A DNA stretch of 64,000 nt, taken from Pseudomonas aestuarii (GTDB taxonomy: Bacteria; Pseudomonadota; Gammaproteobacteria; Pseudomonadales; Pseudomonadaceae). The DNA lies in the NCBI RefSeq assembly GCF_027988105.1, contig NZ_JAQJZJ010000008.1, positions 1 through 64,000 of the forward strand, read 5' to 3'. A program made the position numbers and the translations under genes. Below, in pieces: positions 18,007-26,235 of the stretch. Positions within the stretch are counted from its first letter, which is position 1; every line of letters begins with the position of its first letter. The notes beneath the pieces are model-generated. The model was given only the letters and a program-made list of their open reading frames with translations, was not told where the DNA came from and did not search any database.

Positions 18007-18273
18007 GTGAAGACATCGCGTTTTTCGGACAGCCAGATCATCGCTGTCCTCAAGCAGGCCGAAGCCGGCAGCCCGGTACCCGAGCTTTGCCGCGAGCATG
18101 GCATCAGTTCGGCAACCTTCTACAAGTGGCGCGCCAAGTTCGGCGGCATGGACGCTTCATTGATGGCCCGGCTGCGCGAGTTGGAGGATGAGAACCGTCG
18201 CCTCAAGAAGATGTACGCCGAGGAGCGCCTGAAGGCCGAGATCATCCAGGAAGCGATGGCAAAAAAGTGGTGA
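18007..18273 (+). CDS. IS3-family transposase OrfA
   Basis: An 88-residue DNA-binding subunit with a helix-turn-helix (SDSQIIAVLKQAEAG, then CREHGISSATFYKWRAKFGG) and a leucine-zipper-like helix (LRELEDENRRLKKMYAEERL). In IS3 elements OrfA is fused to OrfB by minus-one frameshifting; here the two frames overlap by seven bases. It appears intact. Confidence 0.88.
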   Translation: MKTSRFSDSQIIAVLKQAEAGSPVPELCREHGISSATFYKWRAKFGGMDASLMARLRELEDENRRLKKMYAEERLKAEIIQEAMAKKW

Positions 18274-19013
18274 AGCCATCTCGGCGGCGAGAGATGGCGC
18301 AGCATGCGGTGCGCTCGGGCCGGTTCAGCATCAAGCAGGCGTGTCTGGCCTTCGAGGTCAGCGTCACCTGCTATCGCTACCAACCGCGGTTGTCCTCGGA
18401 GAATTCCGAGATCGCCGACCACCTGATCCGGCTTACGCACAATCAGCGCAACTGGGGTTTCGGCCTGTGCTTCCTGTACCTGCGCAACGTGAAAGGCCAC
18501 CGCTGGAATCACAAGCGGGTGTACCGGATCTATCGGGAACTGGAGCTGAACCTGCGGATCAAGCCGCGCAAACGCATCGTGCGGGAGAAGCCCGAACCGC
18601 TGACGGTGCCAGAAGCGATCAATCACTGCTGGTCGATGGGTTTCATGTACGACCAACTGGCCGATGGTCGCAGCTTCCGCCTGTTCATCCTGATCGACGA
18701 CTTCAACCGCGAAGCCCTGGCCATGGATATCGACTTGTCACTGCCGGCGGAACGTGTCGTGCGCGCACAGGATCAGGTCATCGAATGGCGCGGCAAGCCA
18801 CGGGCCATCCGCAGCGGCAACGGGCCGGAGTACATCAGCAGCAAGCTCGTCCTCTGGGCAGAAAAGCACGGCATCCGCCTGGAGCATATCCAACCTGGCA
18901 ATCCGCAGCAGAACGCCTACGTCGAACGCTACAACCGCACCGTGCGCTACGACTGGCTGGGGCACTATTTATTCGAGTCCATCGCCGAGGTGCAGGAGCA
19001 TGCAACTCGCTGA
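18267..19013 (+). pseudogene. IS3-family transposase OrfB, catalytically dead and truncated
   Basis: A 248-residue DDE integrase-fold protein. Family members usually read SMDFMHD and IRCDNGPEYIS at the first two catalytic Asp. Here the text is SMGFMYD and IRSGNGPEYIS, so both Asp are Gly (GGT and GGC codons). The Glu region QQNAYVERYNRT is kept. The frame stops at TGA 19011-19013 where a Trp codon is expected, and the missing tail (WTYNHERPKMALGGITPKQK) is still readable downstream to about 19100. Three independent losses make a functional transposase very unlikely. Confidence 0.85.
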
Positions 19014-19133
19014 GTGTGGACATACAATCACGAACGACCAAAAATGGCGCTGGGAGGCATCACCCCCAAACAGAAGTTGGCCATCGCGGCCTGACCTCTA
19101 CTTCTGGCAAGTACTAAAAATGGGGGGATTACC

Positions 19134-19364
19134 CGTGACTATCGACCCTGGGTTCAACTCCTTGAGTAGGATTTGAACCCAGGCAAGTGACCCACTCCAC
19201 CCCAACACAATTACCCCGAAATCAGCGCTCTATTTTGTTACACCCTTGACGCTCAAAAAAATCTGCCTATGTTTGAGCATTGAGAAAGCCAGACAGCACA
19301 AGGCCTACGCTAAGTGTCGGCTTGAACCTCTAGGCGGAAGCCCTTCGATTCGACGAGTTAGGTC
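19134..19364. other. Stretch between IS and tmRNA-like end, no gene seen
   Basis: About 230 bp with no recognisable gene. It lies between the IS right end and the tmRNA-like fragment and may be decayed island sequence. Confidence 0.35.
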
Positions 19365-19384
19365 GGATCCCCCCGGCTCCACCA
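19365..19384 (+). ncRNA. tmRNA-like 3' end fragment, candidate attachment site
   Basis: GGATCCCCCCGGCTCCACCA resembles the 3' terminus of Pseudomonas tmRNA (T-arm end, acceptor stem and encoded CCA). It is followed 12 bases later by a strong terminator, as after ssrA. No tmRNA body, tag reading frame or 5' half is present nearby. The 3' end of ssrA is a common integration target that is copied at the far side of an inserted island, so this may be an att site. A tRNA 3' end is the other reading. Confidence 0.45.
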
Positions 19385-19395
19385 TCCATACATCT

Positions 19396-19421
19396 AAAGA
19401 CGTCCACGGACGTCTTTTTTT
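19396..19421 (+). terminator. Strong rho-independent terminator after the tmRNA-like end
   Basis: Perfect 10-bp inverted repeat AAAGACGTCC / GGACGTCTTT separated by AC (the loop opens into the stem), running into seven T. Confidence 0.85.
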
Positions 19422-19501
19422 GTGCCTGAAATTCAGTAAATACCGGGCTTGCAGCGCCAACACCTTAGCGCCGCTCCGCACTACACATCCGGGGCGATTC
19501 A

Positions 19502-19785
19502 AACTTCAGCTCAACGCCCCCCTGACCTTCGGCCACCGAGGGCGGCACCGGTGGCTGGCTCTGGCGCGCAATCCTGCTCGCCGGCAAGTAACACCTGGCC
19601 ATTGATATCGGTTACGCCGTGCAAGCCCACGTCATAGGTGTCACAGCCCAGCCCCAATGTATGACCGCTGTAGTCCCCGATCATGATGCTGACCATGAAA
19701 TGTCTAGGTGCCCCCAGGACTGTTGGCATCTCGTCAATTACGGCAAAGCCATGAGGATGCGCACTGGGCGCCCCATGCGTCATGC
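19502..19785 (-). pseudogene. Decayed copy of the metallophosphoesterase C-terminus
   Basis: This stretch matches 24443-24727, the end of the intact phosphoesterase gene, over about 285 bp in the same orientation. Shared residues include APSAHPHGF, GVTDINGQVLLAGEQD and LGGRRSG. A two-base deletion destroys the GHHH metal-binding motif (the bases read GQHH, then shift frame), and the N-terminal half is absent. Together with the intact copy it forms a direct repeat around the RAYT remnant and the TRAP operon. Confidence 0.8.
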
Positions 19786-19990
19786 ATGAGTCAGGGACCG
19801 ACACCGTCTCAGTCAACCTCAGAGACGTTGTTTTGGTCGCCCAGGATTTGCGCAGGTCAACCTCCGCCCCAGCACGCCTTCCACCTCGGCCGTGAACCTT
19901 GAACTACCAAGTGTGGAGTTCCCGCTGGTGGCTGAACGGACTTGATCGACCAGGCCTGGGTCAAGCTGGTACCGAAAGCTCACGATAGGA

Positions 19991-20483
19991 CTACGCCGAT
20001 GACCCGTCCGTCTCGCTCAGCGCCTGATAGAAGGAGTGTCGTGTGATCAACGCAGATTGCTCAGACTGGGCCTTCGCTCGAGCACTCGACCAACGATATT
20101 CTGCCGGATGCTCCATCCCTCCAGCGCGCACCGGGTTCATCTCAACGTATCGATTCCTGCATCGAGCAGGAGGCGGAAGCGACCTTGCCACGGCGTGCCA
20201 CTAAGACGATAAGTACGATTGACGTAGTGCACATAACCCTGACCAAGCCTCTTCATCTGCCTCCCGGCACTTTCCCGCTTGGCGGGATGATCAGCAGATG
20301 AACATGGCTAGTCATCAGGCACCGGGCATGGATCGCGCAGTCAGGCGTTCTTGCCTCATCCGCAAGGTGCTCCAGATAGAACGGGTAATCCTCCTCAGCA
20401 AAGAAACAGGCCGAATGCTTGTTCCCCCGCTGAATCAGGTGCAACGGGACTCCCGTCAACAGCACACGCCCTCGACGCGGCAT
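19991..20483 (-). pseudogene. RAYT / Y1-type REP-associated transposase, broken
   Basis: Two minus-strand frames make up most of a REP-associated tyrosine transposase. The N-terminal part (20253-20483) has HLIQRGNKHSACFFAEEDY and the histidine motif HVHLL. The C-terminal part (19991-20191) has RYVEMNPVRAGG and HPAEYRWSSARA. A frame break and loss of the catalytic-Tyr stretch lie between them at about 20190-20255. RAYTs process REP hairpins; REP-like pairs occur at 46767 and 50659. Confidence 0.75.
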
Positions 20484-21104
20484 CTGGTAACTCCTGTTCC
20501 ATGAAATGACGCCAAAAGAGTAAACGAGATCAGGGGCTGCCCCCCTAATACTGCCCCCCCTGGCCAGGAGTCCTGTAGCGATCAGCCTCCCTCAGCTGCC
20601 ATTGACATAGATCAATAGTTGCATCTGGAGCAGCGTTTTTAAGCGCTTAACCGTCGCAGCCAGAACACCCTGCAATACACGCGCTCGTAACATGGATTTA
20701 GCGCTTAACCCTAAGCACAGCGCGCTGTCATGCGGCTTAACCACTCCTTCCTTAGACCGTACGGAGACTGCGGAGAATCCGTTGGCGTGCCCGACGGAGA
20801 GAGGAGGTTACACCTTGATGATGCGACTCGTTTGAGGTTGAAGGCGCTGCCGGACAACTGCACAAACTTGGACAGGCAATACCGGCAGTGGCAGGCGTTG
20901 CCTATTCCAGGCAATGCGAAACGAATGGCTCAGCCAGGCTGAGCCTGGAGCATCTGACGGCGCTCGAAATTAGAAGTTTGGAAGCTGGTGGCACAGTTTG
21001 GAGGTGTGATCCTGTCAGACAGGCAATGGCTGCTTGGATTTTCACATGCAACCGGCTTGTCAGCGTAACTCGAGGCACCCAATTTGATAGTAAGGATTGA
21101 ATAG
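20484..21104. other. Long upstream region of the TRAP operon with operator-like palindromes
   Basis: About 620 bp without a gene. Visible items are TTGACATAGATCAA at 20602-20615, which fits the Anr/FNR pattern TTGAY-N4-ATCAA. A perfect palindrome TTAAGCGCTTAA follows at about 20640, and a near copy TTTAGCGCTTAACC some 60 bp later; such sites suit LacI-type repressors. No LacI-type gene is in the window. Any of these could be chance. Confidence 0.35.
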
Positions 21105-22121
21105 ATGTTAAAGATGAAAAACATCCACGTCACATTGAAGACCCTGCTCGCTAGCGCGGTAGCAACCGCCTGCCTTATGAGCACCAGCGCCTATGCACTG
21201 ACACTGAAACTGGCCACCGACTCCGGTACCCAGGGCTCACCGGCGGGTGATGCGCTGAAAAAGTGGGGGGAGTTGATCGAGCAGAAGTCGAACGGCGAGA
21301 TCAAAACCAAGGTCTTTTATCAGAACGAACTTGGCGGTCAGCAGGAAGTATTTGACCTGCATGTGGCCGGTGACGTTGACCTGATGTTGAACTGGCCGAT
21401 GACGTCCTACGACAAGCGTATCGGCGTTATCTACACGCCCTACATGACCATGTCCTGGGATGAAGCACTGAATGCCTACAGCCCCGGCGGCTGGGTTAAC
21501 AACATGCTGGGCGGTATCTATAGCGACATCGGCCTGAAGTTCTTCGGCCCCTGGCCAGAAGGCTTCAACGGTGTTGGCTCGCGCGGCAAGTATGCCCTGA
21601 ACATTGCCGATGCCGATGGCCTGAAAGTGCGCACCATGACCGTATTCCCTGCGCCACAAACCATGCAGGCGCTGGGTTACCAGACCGCCGCAATCGACTG
21701 GGGCGAAGTCTACACCGCTCTGCAGACCGGCGTGGTCGATGGTGAAGCGGGCAACGTGATCTATTGGGATTACGAATACTTCCGTGACTCTCTGGATTAC
21801 TACGTGCAGACCAAGCACTTCTTCATGACCGGCATTCTCTCCGGCAATCAGGAGACCTGGGAGGGCATGAGCGAAGAGGAACAGAAGATCGTCAGCGACG
21901 CGGCTATCGAAATCATGAACGACCAGTTCAAAGCCGCCAAACAGCAGGATGATCACTACATCGCCAAGGCCCAGGAAGCCGGCATGAAGTACTTCGAGCC
22001 AAACGAGGCGCAGATCCGCGAATTCGCCAAGGCAGCGCGCGAGAAGGTCTGGCCGCAAATGGACAAGGAAGTCGGCCCCGAAATCATGGACACCATCCGC
22101 AAGAACGCCTCCCCGCTGTAA
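21105..22121 (+). CDS. dctP: TRAP transporter substrate-binding protein (DctP family)
   Basis: A 338-residue periplasmic binding protein with a signal peptide (MLKMKNIHVTLKTLL to about ALT at 32). It is of the TRAP DctP type that binds sialic, dicarboxylic, keto or related acids. A conserved Arg typical for carboxylate ligands occurs in GLKVRTMTVFPAP, with IDWGEVYTALQTGVVDGEAG after it. AGGA lies eight bases before the first ATG. It leads a dctPQM operon. The ligand is not determined; sequence of this subtype (long QETWEGM linker) is often found with 2-keto acids or sugar acids. Confidence 0.9.
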   Translation: MLKMKNIHVTLKTLLASAVATACLMSTSAYALTLKLATDSGTQGSPAGDALKKWGELIEQKSNGEIKTKVFYQNELGGQQEVFDLHVAGDVDLMLNWPMTSYDKRIGVIYTPYMTMSWDEALNAYSPGGWVNNMLGGIYSDIGLKFFGPWPEGFNGVGSRGKYALNIADADGLKVRTMTVFPAPQTMQALGYQTAAIDWGEVYTALQTGVVDGEAGNVIYWDYEYFRDSLDYYVQTKHFFMTGILSGNQETWEGMSEEEQKIVSDAAIEIMNDQFKAAKQQDDHYIAKAQEAGMKYFEPNEAQIREFAKAAREKVWPQMDKEVGPEIMDTIRKNASPL

Positions 22122-22146
22122 TCAGCGTATTCAGGCTTTACTCCCC

Positions 22147-22171
22147 AACCGGCCCGCTTTGCGGGCCGGTT
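22147..22171 (+). terminator. Intra-operon hairpin between dctP and dctQ
   Basis: Perfect 11-bp stem AACCGGCCCGC / GCGGGCCGGTT with a TTT loop, followed by TTGTT. Such a hairpin after the binding-protein gene often lets that gene be made in excess over the membrane subunits. Confidence 0.6.
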
Positions 22172-22193
22172 TGTTCATAGGCTGGAAGAAAAA

Positions 22194-22706
22194 ATGATCA
22201 TAAAAGTCTTTTCCGGACTGGATAAAAGCGTGGGCTGGCTGCTGGAGGCCGCGGCGTTTGTTGCCAGTATGCTGGTGGTGGGGCTGATGCTGTTTCTGGT
22301 TCTGGCACGCTATGTGTTCGGCTGGTCGGTGGTCGGTCTGCTGGAGCTGATCATGCTGTTCGGTATGTGGCTGTATATGCTCGGGGGCACGATTGCCTGC
22401 CGGCGCAATGAGCACCTCAAGGTGGACTTCATTGAATTGAAGATCACCGACCAGCGGCTGCAACTGATGCACAAGGCCCTGATTGCCCTGATTTCTTTCC
22501 TGATTTGCCTGTTTTTCGTGGTGCTGGCCTATCGCATGCTGGCCTGGGGAGTCCGCCGCCCGCAATCGACGCCCGGTATGGGCATTCCACTCTGGTTGCC
22601 GCAGGCATCCATCATGCTCGCCGCCGTTGGCTGCAGCTGTTACTCGCTGAGAGACCTGATCGGTTCACTGATCGGCATCAAGCAGCTGGGCAAAGAGGAG
22701 CTTTGA
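22194..22706 (+). CDS. dctQ: TRAP transporter small permease (DctQ family)
   Basis: A 170-residue membrane protein with four helices of the DctQ type (WSVVGLLELIMLFGMWLYMLGG near residue 45). It forms the inner-membrane complex with DctM and receives ligand from DctP. A weak GGAAG site precedes the ATG. Its stop is one base from the dctM start. Confidence 0.9.
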   Translation: MIIKVFSGLDKSVGWLLEAAAFVASMLVVGLMLFLVLARYVFGWSVVGLLELIMLFGMWLYMLGGTIACRRNEHLKVDFIELKITDQRLQLMHKALIALISFLICLFFVVLAYRMLAWGVRRPQSTPGMGIPLWLPQASIMLAAVGCSCYSLRDLIGSLIGIKQLGKEEL

Positions 22707-22707
22707 G

Positions 22708-24006
22708 ATGGAAGGTTTTATTGCAATTGGCCTGTTGCTACTGCTGATGATCATCGGTGTTCCCGTCGCCTGGTCGTTCGCCGGCGTATTGGCCTACCTG
22801 GTCTACGCCTACGACGCCAACCTGAATACCATGATGCTGCAGGGCTACCGCTCGCTCGACTCGGTGATCCTGATTGCCCTGCCGCTGTTCGTTTTGACCG
22901 GCTACCTGATGCAAAGCGGCGGTATCGCCCGGCGTCTGGTGGACTTCATCGAAGTCATGATCGGCAAGCGCCGTGGCGGCATGGGCGCCTCGATGGTGAT
23001 GGCGTCTGGCATCTTTGGGGCCATTGCCGGTACCGCTACCGCCGCCGTCGCCTCGATCGGCACCATCATGATCGGCCCGCTGGAGCAACGCGGCTACCCG
23101 CGCAGCTATTCCGCGGCGCTGCTCGGCATCTCATCGTTGCTGGGTATCCTGATTCCGCCATCCATCACCATGATCCTGTTTGCGGTGGTAACCCGTCAGT
23201 CAGTAGCGGCTTGTTTTGCCGCCTCGGTCGGACCTGCGATCCTGCTGATTATCGGCTTGATCGCTGCCAATCGCTTCAGTGTCGGGCGCTTCTTCAATGA
23301 AGTCAGCAGTGCCGCAGGCGACGGCCTCGAACAACTGCCTGGTAAAGGCAAGGCAACGATTCGCGCCTTCCCGGCATTGTCGCTGCCCATCATCATTCTC
23401 GGCGGCATTTACGGCGGTGTATTCACCCCGACTGAAGCCGCTGCAGTGGCCGTCTTCTCGGCGATGATGATCGGCTTCTTCATCTACAAGGATCTGACCC
23501 TGGGCACCTTTGCCCGCAGCGTGGTCGCCGCGGCAGAAACCACCGGCACGGTGATTCTGATCCTGCTGTTCAGCTTCATGATCGGCCGCATCCTGGCATC
23601 CGAGCGCATCCCGCAGGAATTGACCGAGCTGGTCACCACCCTGATTCAGAATCCGCTGCTGATCCTGATCGCGGTCAACCTGTTTCTGATCGTCGCCGGG
23701 ATGATCATGGACGATGTCTCGGTGACCGTGGTGATCGCGCCCTTGTTCCTGCCCCTGATGGTGAGCGCTGGTGTACACCCCGTGCACTTCGCTTCGATCG
23801 TGGCCTGCTCCGTGGTCATCGGCGCCAACAGCCCGCCGGTGGCACCGATCCTGTACATGGCGTGCCGCATCGGCAAGGTATCCATCCACAAGACCGTGGC
23901 GCCAGCACTGGCGCTGATGGCCTTCGTGGCTCTGCCAGTGATGCTGGTCACCACCTTCGTGCCGGAGCTCTCACTGTTCCTGCCACGCCTGCTGGGCTTT
24001 ATCTAA
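22708..24006 (+). CDS. dctM: TRAP transporter large permease (DctM family)
   Basis: A 432-residue carrier subunit with about 12 helices that couples uptake to sodium. Typical features are ASGIFGAIAGTATAAVASIGTI and the second-half counterpart VACSVVIGANSPPVAPILYMA. It is directly coupled to dctQ and ends the operon, followed by a terminator. It appears complete, with no odd features. Confidence 0.92.
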   Translation: MEGFIAIGLLLLLMIIGVPVAWSFAGVLAYLVYAYDANLNTMMLQGYRSLDSVILIALPLFVLTGYLMQSGGIARRLVDFIEVMIGKRRGGMGASMVMASGIFGAIAGTATAAVASIGTIMIGPLEQRGYPRSYSAALLGISSLLGILIPPSITMILFAVVTRQSVAACFAASVGPAILLIIGLIAANRFSVGRFFNEVSSAAGDGLEQLPGKGKATIRAFPALSLPIIILGGIYGGVFTPTEAAAVAVFSAMMIGFFIYKDLTLGTFARSVVAAAETTGTVILILLFSFMIGRILASERIPQELTELVTTLIQNPLLILIAVNLFLIVAGMIMDDVSVTVVIAPLFLPLMVSAGVHPVHFASIVACSVVIGANSPPVAPILYMACRIGKVSIHKTVAPALALMAFVALPVMLVTTFVPELSLFLPRLLGFI

Positions 24007-24018
24007 GCGCGGCCCCGG

Positions 24019-24054
24019 GCTTGCCGGACTGATCATTGGCTCAGTCCGGCAAGC
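24019..24054 (+). terminator. Terminator of the TRAP operon
   Basis: Perfect 14-bp stem GCTTGCCGGACTGA / TCAGTCCGGCAAGC with an 8-base loop, then TCTTT, 13 bp past the dctM stop. Confidence 0.8.
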
Positions 24055-24442
24055 TCTTTGCCGAGTGGCATGCCCCGTTTCTAGGTCATTTCATCGCCCC
24101 ACACCCGAGCTGCCAGGCCACGTCTTGGAAAGCCTGCCACATGCAATTGCTTGGTTCCCGCGGCTGAAACAGGCTAATCGAATAGCGACATAGTCCATAG
24201 CCCGTTTCAGCAAATGACACCACAGGCGGGCATCAGTGCTGATGGGTCGAGCAGCAGGATTCATCCTGCTAACTCTCGCGAAATACGCAGCGCCATCACG
24301 GACGCTCACCAGCACTGCCGATCCAGACGCATCGGCTCAATGATGGTGGCCGAGATGCTGCGTTCGAAGCGATTAGCCACGCTGCAGACGGGCCAGAGCA
24401 AGGGCATAGCACCGCTACGCACGGCACCTGCGCCCGGCGGCT
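24055..24442. other. Intergenic stretch, no gene seen
   Basis: About 390 bp between the TRAP terminator and the end of the phosphoesterase gene. Open frames on both strands have no family resemblance. It lies between the two direct repeats and may be a decayed insertion. Confidence 0.4.
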
Positions 24443-24451
24443 AACTTCAGC

Positions 24452-25195
24452 TCAACGCCTCCCTGACCGCCGGCCGCCGAGAGCGACACCAGTGCCTGGC
24501 TCAGGTGCGTCATCCTGCTCGCCGGCAAGCAACACCTGGCCATTGATATCGGTTATGCCGCGCAAGCCCACACCATAGGCGTCAAAGCCCAGCCGCAATG
24601 AATGGCCGCTGTAGTCCCGCCGATCATGATGGTGGCCATGAAATGTCTTGGTGACCCCGAGGCTGTTGGCCAACTCGTCGAGTACGGAAAAACCATGAGG
24701 ATGCGCACTGGGCGCCTCATGGGTCACCAGAACCTCCGCTTTCTCGCTGAAGAGTACCGACAGGTCGCTCGGAAAAATCGTACTGCGATGCTTACGCGGA
24801 ACCCCGCCACGCCAAAGATTGCCCGCGCCACAGTGCGCCGCGAAGTCCTTCGGCATCAGGTAATTCCAGGGTTCTGGCGGTATCCATACCTGCCCGCGAA
24901 AAACGCCGCCCAGCCCGGCAATCCGCACGCCCGCGATCTCGGCCACACGACCATGCAGGCATTTATCGGCCAGTGCCGAGCCAAAGAGGTTGTCGTAATA
25001 GAGATCGGAATCGGTGTCGTGGTTCCCGTGGATAAACCAGACGTCCGTCATACCCAGAATGGGCGCCAGCTCGATATCAAGCGGGCGCCGGGCTTGGATA
25101 TCGCCCAACAGGACGATGGCCTCGGGATGACAGGCCATAACGGCCTCGATCACATGATCGAAACGACCATGGGGGTCGCCCAGAAAAAGAATCAC
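24452..25195 (-). CDS. Calcineurin-like metallophosphoesterase
   Basis: A 247-residue phosphoesterase with the full set of metal motifs: GDPHGRFDH (GD-x-H), LLGDIQ, FIHGNHD, VTHEAPSAHPHG and GHHHDR. It probably hydrolyses a phosphodiester or phosphomonoester; the substrate is unknown. The C-terminal 45 residues, rich in Gly and Arg (APEPGTGVALGGRRSGRR), lie outside the catalytic core. Its last 285 bp are duplicated in decayed form at 19502-19785. Confidence 0.85.
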   Translation of the reverse strand: MILFLGDPHGRFDHVIEAVMACHPEAIVLLGDIQARRPLDIELAPILGMTDVWFIHGNHDTDSDLYYDNLFGSALADKCLHGRVAEIAGVRIAGLGGVFRGQVWIPPEPWNYLMPKDFAAHCGAGNLWRGGVPRKHRSTIFPSDLSVLFSEKAEVLVTHEAPSAHPHGFSVLDELANSLGVTKTFHGHHHDRRDYSGHSLRLGFDAYGVGLRGITDINGQVLLAGEQDDAPEPGTGVALGGRRSGRR

Positions 25196-25370
25196 CCTGC
25201 CCCCTGCCTTGAATGATGAGTTTCGCCAGCCAGTTTACAGACCTATCGTCCCCGCACCCGGATTGCTTTTCCCGGCATCACTGCGCCTGAACAGAGGCAG
25301 CCTGGCCGCAGGATAGCCCACGCGCGGCACAGCCAACCACGCTATCGACCAACGCGCGGCAGCACGCCCC

Positions 25371-26003
25371 TTAGCGGCGCAACGCCTGGCTTTCGCGCAA
25401 CATGTCGAGCCCGGTATCGACCAGCAGTTCGGCATCGTCCTGCAGCGAGAAGCTTTGCGGCACCAGCAGCCACTGGCTGAGAAGGCCATCGATGTAGGCA
25501 TGCAGGCAGATCGCGGCGCGCGCGGTGTCCAAGGTCGCCGGGAGTTGCTTGCGCTGGACCGCATTACGCAGCGACTGGTCGATGCGGCCGTTGCACTCCA
25601 CGCTGTCGGTTTGACGTTGCTGGCGCAGGTCGCTCATCTCATCGGTGAGCTCGCAGCGGTGAAAGAGAATTTCGGTGATCCGACGGGTTTGCGGATTCAG
25701 CGCCACCCGCTGCAACAAGGTGATCAGCAACTGGCGCATGCAGCCCAGCGGGTCCAGCTCATCCGGGCTCTCGCCGGCCTTGGCCAGTTCGTCCAGCGGC
25801 TCGTGCAAGCTGTCCAGCATGGCCTGAATCAGGCCCGCCTTGTCCTTGAAATGCCAGTAGATCGCCCCGCGAGTGACGCCGGCGATGCCGGCTATTTCTG
25901 CCAGCGTGGTCCGCGAGATGCCGCGCTCATAGAAAGCCTTTTCGGCCGCCTCGAGTATCTGGCGGCGCGTCTGCTGCGCCTCCTCTTTGGTACGACGAAC
26001 CAT
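25371..26003 (-). CDS. ttgR: TetR family repressor of the efflux pump, TtgR-like
   Basis: A 210-residue repressor starting [13 protein letters not shown]. The length and the blocks [28 protein letters not shown] and [11 protein letters not shown] agree with Pseudomonas TtgR as I recall it. The N-terminal HTH covers about 11-57 and a drug-binding domain follows. It is divergent from the ttgABC-type operon with an operator between them. TtgR releases DNA on binding antibiotics and plant phenolics. I start at 26003 rather than 26033 to fit the family length. Confidence 0.92.
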   Translation of the reverse strand: MVRRTKEEAQQTRRQILEAAEKAFYERGISRTTLAEIAGIAGVTRGAIYWHFKDKAGLIQAMLDSLHEPLDELAKAGESPDELDPLGCMRQLLITLLQRVALNPQTRRITEILFHRCELTDEMSDLRQQRQTDSVECNGRIDQSLRNAVQRKQLPATLDTARAAICLHAYIDGLLSQWLLVPQSFSLQDDAELLVDTGLDMLRESQALRR

Positions 26004-26116
26004 GGCAGTAACCCTCAAACAGAATGATTTCACGCAGCAAGCTATTGGCAGGCAAGGCCTTCATTGAGCCTTTGCCTGATTTTTACATTTTGTTGCTTCT
26101 GCGAATTAAAAAAAAA

Positions 26117-26140
26117 CTTACAAACATTCACGAACGTAAG
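26117..26140. promoter_or_regulatory. TtgR-type operator between ttgR and ttgA
   Basis: A 24-bp inverted repeat with ends CTTAC and GTAAG and inner half-sites ACAAAC...GAACGT, followed by TATATT. The layout matches the known ttgR-ttgABC operator, which overlaps both promoters. It lies 114 bp from ttgR and 96 bp from ttgA. Confidence 0.8.
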
Positions 26141-26235
26141 TATATTGGTTAGCAGGCTACTTATTCAACTTTTCATCCAAATCTGTCACTGGCATTTCAC
26201 TTTAGCGTCTTGCCAGGCTCCCGACCGAGGCTCAC

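Larger units (their letters stand above)
17937..19133 (+). mobile_element. IS3-family insertion sequence with inactivated transposase
   Basis: Terminal inverted repeats are GGTAATCCCCCC at 17937 and its complement ending at 19133. Inside each end lies a similar CCAGAAGTAGA block (GTCAGAAGTAGA on the left). The length is about 1.2 kb with the usual orfA/orfB pair in overlapping frames. No clear target-site duplication is seen. Given the changed orfB, it could move only if a relative supplied transposase. Confidence 0.85.

Noticed and set aside
19246..19605. 119-codon frame across the tmRNA-like end
   Set aside because: It runs through a strong terminator and the decayed repeat; composition is random.
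20711..21100. Short open frames before the TRAP operon
   Set aside because: No ribosome site or domain; treated as leader region.
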